A DNA stretch of 7,945 bases, taken from positions 1 to 7,945 of the forward strand of contig JAITHR010000141.1 in NCBI GenBank assembly GCA_031279895.1, given 5' to 3'. The translations under genes were made by a program, and so were the position numbers. Below are positions 1 to 5,682 of the stretch, piece after piece (positions within the stretch are counted from its first letter, which is position 1; every line of letters starts with the position of its first letter). Origin of the DNA: Spirochaetaceae bacterium (GTDB lineage: Bacteria; Spirochaetota; Spirochaetia; Treponematales; Breznakiellaceae). The notes beneath the pieces are model-generated. The model was not told the DNA's origin, ran no database searches, and saw only the letters and a program-made list of their open reading frames with translations.

Positions 1-101
1 AATAATCTAGAGTAAAACAGTAATGTTTTAAGCCGGTCCTGCGGGGGGTTGAACCGTCTCTCCCTTCTGATAAATCTTTTATTTGTAATGACTTATCCGG
101 C

Positions 102-148
102 CAGCCTCCGGCTGTTCCAAAAGCGTCTTGCGCCGCGCCCCTAAGCGG
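102..148 (+). repeat. Repeat module R2, left copy (hairpin plus conserved tail)
   Basis: Begins with a 13-nt mini-hairpin (CAGCC, loop TCC, GGCTG; 102-114), continues with TTCCA, then a ~22-nt tail rich in GCGCC, and ends with CTAAGCGG. The same order of parts is found at 5581-5628 and, inverted, at 7701-7739, with different but still complementary stem bases. Function unknown; an extragenic repeat of the REP/MITE type is the closest general description. Confidence 0.7.
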
Positions 149-161
149 GCTGCGACTGACT

Positions 162-206
162 AGCTGCCTCCGGCGGCTGGGGGGTCACGGACCCCCCAAA
201 CCCCCC
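162..206. repeat. Repeat module R3, left copy (G6/C6 hairpin)
   Basis: Contains two stacked hairpins. The first is AGCTGCC/TCC/GGCGGCT (162-178, one G-U pair). The second is GGGGGGTC/ACG/GACCCCCC (179-197), followed by a second C6 run at 201-206. The arrangement GGCGGCTGGGGG, loop, CCCCC, then a separate C6 run also occurs in opposite orientation at 5546-5594. No U-tract follows, so an ordinary intrinsic terminator is not supported. Confidence 0.6.
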
Positions 207-270
207 ACCGACGCGAGACGCCCCGCCCCCCGAACCACGACTGTCCGCGTACCACGCGCTGCCCTGAACA

Positions 271-413
271 ACGCACAACAACGCGCCGCTTGCAAACCGT
301 CGGAGGCTGCGCGAAGCGTAGCCGCGCCTGGGCAGTAGCCAGCCCGCTCATCGGACAAGGTGTTGCACTATTCGGAAGCAACAAGCGGCCATGTTTGAAA
401 CAGCCGGAGGCTG
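271..413 (-). repeat. Repeat module R1, left copy A
   Basis: Read on the minus strand this is: mini-hairpin CAGCC/TCC/GGCTG (413-401), TTTCA, a conserved ~45-nt block with ATGGCCGC and TGCAACACC, a ~25-nt variable spacer, a second hairpin with a GAA loop (plus-strand 305-323, GGCTGCGC/GAA/GCGTAGCC), and a tail containing CAAACCG-like and AACAACGC-like segments that extends to ~271. The same order of segments is found on the plus strand at 7538-7680. The two copies are therefore inverted relative to each other and bracket both operons. Confidence 0.8.
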
Positions 414-475
414 CGGACAAGGTGTTGCACTATTCGGAAGCAACAAGCGGCCATGTTTGAAACCGTCGGAGACGG
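414..475 (-). repeat. Repeat module R1, truncated tandem copy B
   Basis: The first 50 nt (414-463) are identical to 352-401, giving a tandem duplication of period 62. The copies diverge exactly at the mini-hairpin: copy A has CAGCC/GGCTG, while copy B has CCGTC/GACGG (463-475). Copy B lacks the second hairpin and tail of the full module. Perfect identity indicates recent duplication or gene conversion. Further GGAGGCTGCGG fragments follow at 480-505. Confidence 0.8.
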
Positions 476-554
476 GCCGGAGGCTGCGGAGACGGGGAGG
501 CTGCGGTGGCCGGGGGGAGGGGTATTGTAGTACATTAGAGAGAGGAGCAACCTG

Positions 555-1763
555 ATGATAATTCGTCCTATGATACGCAATAATATCTGTCTTAACAGCC
601 ACCCCGCGGGATGCGGCGTGAACGTGACGCGCCAGATCGACTACGTGAAAAGCCGCGGCGCCGGAAACGCGCAGGATGCGCCCGCACTGGCGCTGGTCGC
701 GGGCTGTTCCACCGGATACGGCCTCGCAAGCCGCATTGCGGCGGGCTTCGGGTACGGCGCCGCCACGGTGGGCGTCTCTTTTGAAAAACACCCGTCCGCC
801 TCCAAGACCGGAACCCCGGGGTTCTATAACAACCGCGCCTTTGAGAAGGCCGCGGACGCGGCGGGCATACCGGCTAAAACCCTTAACCTTGACGCTTTTT
901 CCCCGGAAGCCAAGGCGGAAGCAATCGCCGCGGTACAAGACGTGGCAAAAGCCGGCAAGAGAAAGCCCCTTATAGACCTCTTTATCTATTCCCTGGCCTC
1001 GCCCGTGCGGACCGACCCCGAAACCGGCGTCATGTACCGGTCGGTGATAAAGCCCGTGGGCGCGGCATACACCGGAAAGACCGTTGACGTTATGAGCGGG
1101 AAAATCTTTTCCGCCAGAGCGGAGCCCGCGACCGAAGAGGAAATCGCCCATACGGTTAAGGTTATGGGCGGCGAAGACTGGGAACTGTGGATCGACGCGC
1201 TCCGCGCCGCGGGGGTCCTCGCGCCGGACGTCCGTACTGTGGCGTATACCTATATCGGGCCGGAACTCTCATGGCCCATTTACCGCGACGGCGCCATCGG
1301 GCGGGCCAAAGCGGATCTGGAGCGGGCGGCCCGCGCCATTAAGACGCGGCTCGCGCCGGGCGGCGGCGCGTGGGTGTCGGTGAACAAGGCGCTCGTTACG
1401 CGCTCAAGCGCGGTTATTCCGATTATCCCCCTCTATGTCTCCTGCCTTTTCAAGACCATGAAGGAACACGGTCTCCATGAAGGGTGCGTGGAACAGATTA
1501 CCCGCCTTTTCACGGAGAAGCTCTATGCCGGCGGCGGCGTCGACGGGGTTCCGGTTGACGAGGCGGGACGTATCCGCATGGACGACTGGGAAATGCGGGA
1601 CAGTATCCAGAAAGAAACGCGGGAACGCATGGACGGCATAACGGAGGAGAACCTCTTCGAGCGCTCCGACGCGGCGGGGTTCAGGCATGATTTTCTTGAA
1701 GCCCACGGGTTTGACGTGGCCGGCGTGGATTACGAGGCCGAGTGCGACCCGTTGGGCGTCTAG
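555..1763 (+). CDS. fabV: FabV/Ter-type NADH-dependent enoyl-ACP (trans-2-enoyl-CoA) reductase
   Basis: Reduces the trans-2 double bond of enoyl-ACP in the last step of type II fatty acid elongation. Close relatives (Ter) reduce crotonyl-CoA to butyryl-CoA. The 402-residue length matches the family. Visible landmarks are the N-terminus MIIRPMIRNNICLNSHPAGC, typical of FabV; the nucleotide loop GCSTGYG (residues 50-56); the acidic Glu77 after the second strand, which fits NADH preference; the IYSLASP motif (144-150); and the family-defining Tyr-x8-Lys catalytic pair, Y243 and K252. The ATG at 555 is preceded by AGAGGAG at 541-547, with good spacing. It is the first gene of a five-gene operon; the next gene starts 18 nt downstream. 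The acc neighbours favour fatty acid synthesis, but sequence alone does not separate FabV from Ter use. Confidence 0.97.
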   Translation: MIIRPMIRNNICLNSHPAGCGVNVTRQIDYVKSRGAGNAQDAPALALVAGCSTGYGLASRIAAGFGYGAATVGVSFEKHPSASKTGTPGFYNNRAFEKAADAAGIPAKTLNLDAFSPEAKAEAIAAVQDVAKAGKRKPLIDLFIYSLASPVRTDPETGVMYRSVIKPVGAAYTGKTVDVMSGKIFSARAEPATEEEIAHTVKVMGGEDWELWIDALRAAGVLAPDVRTVAYTYIGPELSWPIYRDGAIGRAKADLERAARAIKTRLAPGGGAWVSVNKALVTRSSAVIPIIPLYVSCLFKTMKEHGLHEGCVEQITRLFTEKLYAGGGVDGVPVDEAGRIRMDDWEMRDSIQKETRERMDGITEENLFERSDAAGFRHDFLEAHGFDVAGVDYEAECDPLGV

Positions 1764-1781
1764 GCGTCCAAGGAGGAAAAA

Positions 1782-2234
1782 GTGCAGGAACAGTTACTGA
1801 TTACGATACTGGAGAAGTTCAGCGCCGGTTCCATCGCGGAGCTGGATTTTCAGGAGGGCAACATACGGCTTCAGCTCCGTAAGGAGAGCGCCCTCCCCAA
1901 AGCCGGATATTCGGGGCAAAAGCCCGAGGCGCCCCGCGCCGTTGCCGCGGCGCAGAGCGCGCCGTTAAAGAGCGCGGAAGAACAGCCTTCCGGCGCGGAA
2001 ACGATTAAAAGCCCCATTGTGGCCACGTTTTACGCCTCCCCCGGGCCCGACGCGCCGCCTTTCGCTGCCTGCGGCGCTGCGGTAAAGGCCGGAGAAACCC
2101 TCTGTATCCTCGAAGCTATGAAGATGATGAACCACCTGGAGGCGGAATTCGACTGCGAGATAGTGGCGGTTCGGGCGAAAAGCGGGGACGTGGTGGAGTA
2201 CGGGCAGCCGCTCTTTGAGGTGAAGCGGCGCTAG
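1782..2234 (+). CDS. accB: Biotin carboxyl carrier protein of acetyl-CoA carboxylase (AccB/BCCP)
   Basis: Carries the biotin that shuttles carboxyl groups from the biotin carboxylase (AccC) to the carboxyltransferase (AccA/AccD). The 150-residue protein has an N-terminal helical segment that binds biotin carboxylase (about 1-36), a flexible Ala/Pro/Lys-rich linker (about 37-75), and a C-terminal biotinyl domain (about 76-149). Biotin is attached at Lys114 in the motif EAMKM, followed by MNH. The thumb-like insertion ATFYASPGPDAPPF marks it as the AccB type rather than a decarboxylase or pyruvate carboxylase domain. The start is GTG, chosen because AGGAGG at 1771-1776 lies 5 nt before it and MQEQLLITILEKF fits the family N-terminus. 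It follows fabV by 18 nt and precedes accC by 75 nt. Confidence 0.97.
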   Translation: MQEQLLITILEKFSAGSIAELDFQEGNIRLQLRKESALPKAGYSGQKPEAPRAVAAAQSAPLKSAEEQPSGAETIKSPIVATFYASPGPDAPPFAACGAAVKAGETLCILEAMKMMNHLEAEFDCEIVAVRAKSGDVVEYGQPLFEVKRR

Positions 2235-2309
2235 AACCCGAACGTGCGCGGGGGGACGCACGGAGAAACGATGCTTTAGAAAAACCCATAGGGAGAATCC
2301 GGCAAGAAT
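2235..2309 (+). other. accB-accC intergenic spacer with a small hairpin
   Basis: This is the longest gap inside the operon (75 nt). It contains a stem of CGTGCG (2243-2248) and CGCACG (2257-2262) with an 8-nt G-rich loop, and no following U-tract, so termination is unlikely. It could be an mRNA processing or stabilising structure that sets the accB/accC ratio (inference). The ribosome binding site of accC is poor: the nearest candidate, GGGAGA at 2291-2296, is 13 nt from the ATG. Confidence 0.4.
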
Positions 2310-3674
2310 ATGATAAAACGACTACTCATCGCAAATCGGGGGGAGATTGCAGTGCGCATTATCCGCGCCTGCAAGGAGCTTGGCATTGGGACCGTGGCGG
2401 TCTATTCCACCGCGGATCAGGGGAGCCTTCATACCCGTCTGGCTGACAGGGCGGTATGTATCGGCCCGCCTGCCGCGGCGCACAGTTATCTTAACCGCGC
2501 CAATGTTATTACCGCGGCTCTGGCCTTTGACTGCGACGCCCTCCACCCCGGGGTGGGGTTTCTCTCGGAGAACGCCGACTTCGCCCGCCTGGTCAATCGG
2601 AACGGCCTCTGCTTTATCGGGCCGGACCCGGCGGTACTCGAGCTCTTGGGAGACAAGGTGCGGGCGCGGGAAACCGCCGGGCGTTTCGGTCTGCCTGTTA
2701 CCCCCGGCACGGAACAAGCCGTGGCGGACGGGGCGGAAGCGCGGAAGGCTGCGGCGGCATTGGGGTTTCCGGTGATTATCAAGGCCGCCGCGGGCGGAGG
2801 GGGCAAGGGGATGCGGGTGGTTCGCGAGGAATCGGAACTGGAGGGACAGATTGCCCTTGCCCGCGCCGAGGCCGGCGCGAATTTCGCGGATGACCGCGTG
2901 TTTATCGAGCGCTATCTGGAGAACCCCCGCCATGTGGAACTCCAGATGCTTGCAGACGGCGCCGGAAAAGTGGCGGTGTTGGGGGAGCGGGATTGTTCGG
3001 TGCAGAAGAACCATCAGAAACTTATTGAGGAAAGCCCGTCGCCCGGGGTAAACGGGGAGATGCGCGATCGGATGGCCGCCGGCGCGGTGCGGATGTTTCG
3101 GGAACTCTCGTATTGCGGCGCCGGCACGGTTGAGTTTCTGGCTTCCGGCACGGACTTTTACTTTATGGAAGTCAACGCCCGCGTGCAGGTGGAACATCCG
3201 GTCAGCGAGTGCGTTACCGGAGTCGATATTATCCGCGAGCAGATTACCGCGTGCGCCGAAAGGCGGATCGACCTTGATCCCGAGGCCGTGCGTCTTAACG
3301 GCTGGGCGATTGAATGTCGGATTAACGCCCTGGGTCCCGGGCGGCTTACGGCGCTGGAGGTTCCGGGCGGCCCCGGGGTGCGGTTCGATTCGTTTTTATA
3401 CGCCGGGTGCGCGGTGCCGCCCCACTACGACGCGATGGTGGCGAAACTGATTGCCCACGGGAAAAACAGGGACGCCGCCCTTGCCAGGATGGACCGCGCC
3501 TTGGGGGAACTGGTTATAGAGGGGATTGCCACCAACCGGACAAAGCAGCGCCGGATTATGCGGGATCCGGTGTTCCGTTCGGGCGATTTCGGGACCTCGT
3601 ATTACGAGGAGTACGAACAGCGCGAACAGCGCGAACAGCGTGAGCGTGAAAAGGAGGGAAACTATGGCGCGTGA
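2310..3674 (+). CDS. accC: Biotin carboxylase subunit of acetyl-CoA carboxylase (AccC)
   Basis: Uses ATP and bicarbonate to carboxylate the biotin on AccB. The 454-residue protein has the expected three parts: N-terminal domain (MIKRLLIANRGEIAVRI, 1-17; HPGVGFLSEN, 79-88), ATP-grasp domain, and C-terminal domain. Recognisable residues include K116, the Gly-rich loop AAAGGGGKGMRVV (159-171, with K158 just before it), HQK with K237, E275, the active-site stretch MEVNARVQVEHPVSE (286-300; E287, R291, E295), and R337. Two oddities are visible: the usual EDP...PS.G segment after R337-I-N-A is missing, and the C-terminus has a charged EQR-repeat tail. The start is set by the conserved N-terminus, although its SD is weak. 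Its last 11 nt overlap accD, which suggests translational coupling. Confidence 0.98.
   Translation: MIKRLLIANRGEIAVRIIRACKELGIGTVAVYSTADQGSLHTRLADRAVCIGPPAAAHSYLNRANVITAALAFDCDALHPGVGFLSENADFARLVNRNGLCFIGPDPAVLELLGDKVRARETAGRFGLPVTPGTEQAVADGAEARKAAAALGFPVIIKAAAGGGGKGMRVVREESELEGQIALARAEAGANFADDRVFIERYLENPRHVELQMLADGAGKVAVLGERDCSVQKNHQKLIEESPSPGVNGEMRDRMAAGAVRMFRELSYCGAGTVEFLASGTDFYFMEVNARVQVEHPVSECVTGVDIIREQITACAERRIDLDPEAVRLNGWAIECRINALGPGRLTALEVPGGPGVRFDSFLYAGCAVPPHYDAMVAKLIAHGKNRDAALARMDRALGELVIEGIATNRTKQRRIMRDPVFRSGDFGTSYYEEYEQREQREQREREKEGNYGA
3615..3641 (+). repeat. Three 9-nt in-frame tandem repeats at the 3' end of accC
   Basis: GAACAGCGC occurs twice and GAACAGCGT once, in perfect register. 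It encodes EQR-EQR-EQR and is followed by GAGCGTGAA. It lies just before the accD ribosome binding site AAGGAGG (3651-3657), so changes in repeat number would alter only the AccC tail and not the accD start. Confidence 0.85.
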
Positions 3675-4539
3675 GAGAGCGGACGGGCCTTGTCCGGCCT
3701 GCGGCGCTTCACGGACGCCCGACGCGGCGGCTGGGGCGCTGAAAATCTGTCCGGCCTGCGGGTACCACTACCGGATGGAACCGGCGGAACGAATCGCCTA
3801 TCTGACCGATAGCGGGAGTTTCTCCGAGTTCTCCGGCAACCTGCGCTCCCTTAATCCGATTGATCTGAGCGGCTATGAGGAAAAACTGTCCGAAGCGGAA
3901 GAGAAGGCGCGGATGAAAGACGCGGTTATTACCGGAACCTGCGCCATTGAGGGGAGGGAACTTATTTTGGGGCTTATGTCCTTTGATTTCATGGGCGGGT
4001 CCATGGGATCGGTGGTGGGCGAGAAAGTGTGCCGGGCGCTCCTTATGGGTGCGGAGCGCGGGCTTCCGGTGGCGCTGTTTACCACTTCCGGCGGCGCCCG
4101 AATGCAGGAAGGCATCTTTTCCCTGCTCCAGATGGCGAAGACCGCAAGCGCCGCGGCGGAGCTGGACAAGGCGGGCGCGCCGTTTTTCGTGGTGCTGTGC
4201 GACCCGACCACCGGCGGGGTTACCGCGTCTTTCGCGATGCTGGCGGACGTTATTCTCGCGGAGCCCGGGGCGCTTATCGGCTTTGCGGGCCCGCGGGTAA
4301 TCGAGGGAACCATACGGGAGAGCCTTCCCGAAGGGTTCCAGCGCGCCGAGTTCCAGCGGGACAAGGGGTTTGTGGATCTGATTGTCAGCCGGCGGGACCA
4401 GAGGCGGGTCTTAAAAGACCTTATCGACCTGCACGGTGCGCGGCGCGGCGAGAAAAGCGATAAAGACAGAGAGCATAAAGATACTAAAGAGAAAAGAGAG
4501 AAAAGGGAAAAAAAAGAGAAGGCGGAAAAAGAAAGATGA
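3664..4539 (+). CDS. accD: Acetyl-CoA carboxylase carboxyltransferase beta subunit (AccD)
   Basis: With AccA it forms the carboxyltransferase that moves the carboxyl group from carboxybiotin to acetyl-CoA, giving malonyl-CoA. The 291-residue protein starts with a zinc ribbon, C10-x2-C13-x15-C29-x2-C32, the hallmark of bacterial AccD. A crotonase-like fold follows with MGGSMGSVVGEK (110-121), TSGGARMQEG (141-150), DPTTGGVTASFA (180-191) and GFAGPRVIEGT (206-216). The open frame extends upstream, but the ATG at 3664 is preferred: AAGGAGG lies 6 nt before it and the upstream residues do not look like AccD. Residues ~258-291 form an unusual Lys/Glu/Arg-rich tail encoded by nearly pure purine DNA. 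The stop codon overlaps the accA start as ATGA. Confidence 0.98.
   Translation: MARERADGPCPACGASRTPDAAAGALKICPACGYHYRMEPAERIAYLTDSGSFSEFSGNLRSLNPIDLSGYEEKLSEAEEKARMKDAVITGTCAIEGRELILGLMSFDFMGGSMGSVVGEKVCRALLMGAERGLPVALFTTSGGARMQEGIFSLLQMAKTASAAAELDKAGAPFFVVLCDPTTGGVTASFAMLADVILAEPGALIGFAGPRVIEGTIRESLPEGFQRAEFQRDKGFVDLIVSRRDQRRVLKDLIDLHGARRGEKSDKDREHKDTKEKREKREKKEKAEKER
4508..4515 (+). promoter_or_regulatory. A8 run near the end of accD: candidate slippery site
   Basis: Eight adenines follow GGG in the codons GAA AAA AAA GAG of accD. The pattern A-AAA-AAA fits a bacterial -1 slippery heptamer or a site of polymerase slippage. In the -1 frame there is no stop between the run and the accA ATG, and that frame is the accA frame. 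A slip would therefore join AccD to full-length AccA. Whether slippage happens is unknown. Confidence 0.35.
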
Positions 4540-5489
4540 ATACCGCGGCGTTACAGGAAAAAATAGAGGAATTAAAAAAGCTGGCGCGGGATTCCGGCAT
4601 TGACGCGGCGGGAGAGCTGGAGCGTCTTGAGGGAAAGATACGGGCCGGCGCGAAAAGCGAGGAGGCCTGGCGGCGGGTCGAGCTTGCCCGCCACCCGGAG
4701 CGGCCCTACGCCCTGGATTACATAAACCGTATCTTCCAGGGGTTTATCGAGCTTCACGGGGATCGGGCTTTCGGGGACGACCCCGCGATTATAGGGGGCC
4801 TGGGGTTTCTTGAAGGGAGGCCGGTTACGATTATCGCCAACCAGAAAGGCCGGACGCTGAAGGAGAATATGCGCCGCAACCACGGTATGGCCAACCCGGA
4901 GGGGTACCGGAAGAGCCTGCGCCTTGCGAAACAGGCGGAGAAGTTCCGCAGACCGGTTGTTACCTTTGTCGATACCGCCGGCGCGTATCCGGGGTTGGGC
5001 GCGGAGGAGCGGGGCATTGCCGAGGCGATCGCCCGCAGCCTGCGGGATTTCAGCCAGCTTCGGACGCCGGTTGTGTGCGTGATTATCGGCGAGGGCGGAT
5101 CCGGCGGCGCTTTGGGCCTCAGCGTGGGGGACAAGATATATATGCTGGAGAACGCGATTTATTCGGTGATAAGCCCGGAAGGGTGCGCGTCCCTCCTTTT
5201 GCGGGACGCGGCGAAAGCCAAAGACGCCGCGGGGATGCTCAGGATTACCAGTGCGGACCTGCTCACGTTCAAGGTGATAAACGGCGTTATTCCCGAACCG
5301 CCCGGGGGCGCCCACACGGATCCCGACGCCGCGGCCTCTCTTATTAAGAGCGTGCTTGTGAAGGAACTCCAGGACCTCTGCCGGCGCAACCCCTCGGTGC
5401 TGGTGCGCTACCGCAATCAGAAAATCCGCAAGATAGGCCATTGGAACGAAGACTTTTTCCCCGCCCCGCCGGCGGCGGGTGGCACATAA
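4536..5489 (+). CDS. accA: Acetyl-CoA carboxylase carboxyltransferase alpha subunit (AccA)
   Basis: Partner of AccD in the carboxyltransferase. At 317 residues it has the normal size. An N-terminal helical region (1-45) is followed by HPERPYALDYI (53-63), GDRAFGDDPAIIGGL (75-89), NQKGRTLKENMRRNHGM (102-118), VDTAGAYPGLGAEERG (145-160), the oxyanion-type glycine stretch IIGEGGSGGALGL (183-195), and ENAIYSVISPEGCASLL (205-221). It begins within the accD stop (ATGA), and AAGGCGG at 4519-4525 may serve as a ribosome binding site, so translational coupling is likely. It ends the five-gene operon. The last residues (PAPPAAGGT) and the stop codon fall inside a copy of a repeat that also lies downstream, so the C-terminus appears to be repeat-derived. 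Confidence 0.98.
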   Translation: MNTAALQEKIEELKKLARDSGIDAAGELERLEGKIRAGAKSEEAWRRVELARHPERPYALDYINRIFQGFIELHGDRAFGDDPAIIGGLGFLEGRPVTIIANQKGRTLKENMRRNHGMANPEGYRKSLRLAKQAEKFRRPVVTFVDTAGAYPGLGAEERGIAEAIARSLRDFSQLRTPVVCVIIGEGGSGGALGLSVGDKIYMLENAIYSVISPEGCASLLLRDAAKAKDAAGMLRITSADLLTFKVINGVIPEPPGGAHTDPDAAASLIKSVLVKELQDLCRRNPSVLVRYRNQKIRKIGHWNEDFFPAPPAAGGT

Positions 5490-5510
5490 GCTTCCCGCCC
5501 TGCGCCCTAC
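5466..5510 (+). repeat. Repeat module R2, degenerate copy over the accA 3' end
   Basis: CATAAGCTTCCCGC at 5485-5498 recurs exactly at 5597-5610, and the preceding GC-rich palindromic stretch (around 5466-5480) sits where the other R2 copies carry their mini-hairpin. The accA stop codon (5487-5489) is the TAA of this repeat. Confidence 0.55.
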
Positions 5511-5545
5511 AGCCGGTCAGTCCGCTTAGGGACGTAGCGTTATTC

Positions 5546-5594
5546 GGGGGGTCTGGGGGAACCGGTTCCCCCAGCCGCCGCCGCCTCCGGCGGT
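5546..5594. repeat. Repeat module R3 with perfect palindrome in the convergent spacer
   Basis: A perfect 22-nt palindrome occupies 5553-5574 (half-site CTGGGGGAACC), flanked by a G6 run at 5546-5551. It is followed by GCCGCC repeats and a CCGCC/TCC/GGCGG hairpin (5581-5593). Read on the minus strand it aligns with the module at 162-206. Sitting between two operons that point at each other, it could stop transcription from both sides, but there is no T-run on either side, so a terminator role is only a possibility. Confidence 0.65.
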
Positions 5595-5628
5595 TCCATA
5601 AGCTTCCCGCACCGCACCTCTAAGCGGA
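5581..5628 (+). repeat. Repeat module R2, middle copy
   Basis: Hairpin CCGCC/TCC/GGCGG, then TTCCA, TAAGCTTCCCGCACCGCACC and CTAAGCGG. It matches the left copy part for part. The inverted sequence TCCGCTTAGGG at 5521-5531 could pair with the closing CTAAGCGGA, enclosing R3 in a ~100-nt inverted-repeat unit. Confidence 0.7.
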
Positions 5629-5666
5629 CGTTGCCCGCTTTGCCGCGGCATCAGGAAGCAGTTTAA

Positions 5667-5682
5667 AACAGGCTGGCCTGTT
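5667..5682 (-). terminator. Possible weak terminator of amtB-glnK
   Basis: On the minus strand AACAGG, loop CCAG, CCTGTT forms a 6-bp stem that begins within the glnK stop codon and is followed by only two more T residues, then AAA. The position right after the operon is suitable, but the stem is short and the T-run poor. Confidence 0.3.

Larger units (their letters stand above)
1..554. other. Gene-free, repeat-rich region upstream of the fabV-acc operon
   Basis: No credible gene is seen in these 554 bases; open frames here read through repeats and have no ribosome binding sites. The first ~100 bases are AT-richer than the rest and contain a small inverted repeat (TAAAAC at 13-18 and GTTTTA at 25-30). 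A very weak promoter-like pair is present (TTGAAC at 49-54, TAAATC at 71-76, 16-nt spacer). From ~102 to ~500 the region is a mosaic of repeat modules, listed separately. The last ~50 bases before fabV hold an AT-richer patch around 521-540 that could contain the -10 element of the operon promoter, but no convincing -35 is visible in the GC-rich DNA before it. Confidence 0.75.

Noticed and set aside
179..206. Intrinsic terminator from the G6/C6 hairpin
   Set aside because: Strong stem, but followed by A and C runs rather than T on the plus strand; it recurs as part of a repeat module.
352..475. CRISPR-like array from the two R1 copies
   Set aside because: Only two tandem copies, a 50-nt repeat with a 12-nt remainder, no real spacers and no cas genes.
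271..475. Integron attC site
   Set aside because: Treponemes can carry integrons and these modules contain hairpins, but I could not find paired R'/R'' core sites or cassette-like genes.
348..1151. Minus-strand open frame of 267 residues over fabV and the left repeats
   Set aside because: It is antisense to the well-supported fabV gene; its C-terminal part is a translation of the repeats, with no start signals.
2271..2279. Two-codon open frame (ATG CTT TAG) before accC as a leader peptide
   Set aside because: Too short, no clear ribosome binding site, and no attenuator structure nearby.
3526..3663. Upstream extension of accD inside accC
   Set aside because: The extra residues are the accC sequence in another frame (including NSANSANS from the 9-nt repeat), and a strong SD precedes the ATG at 3664.
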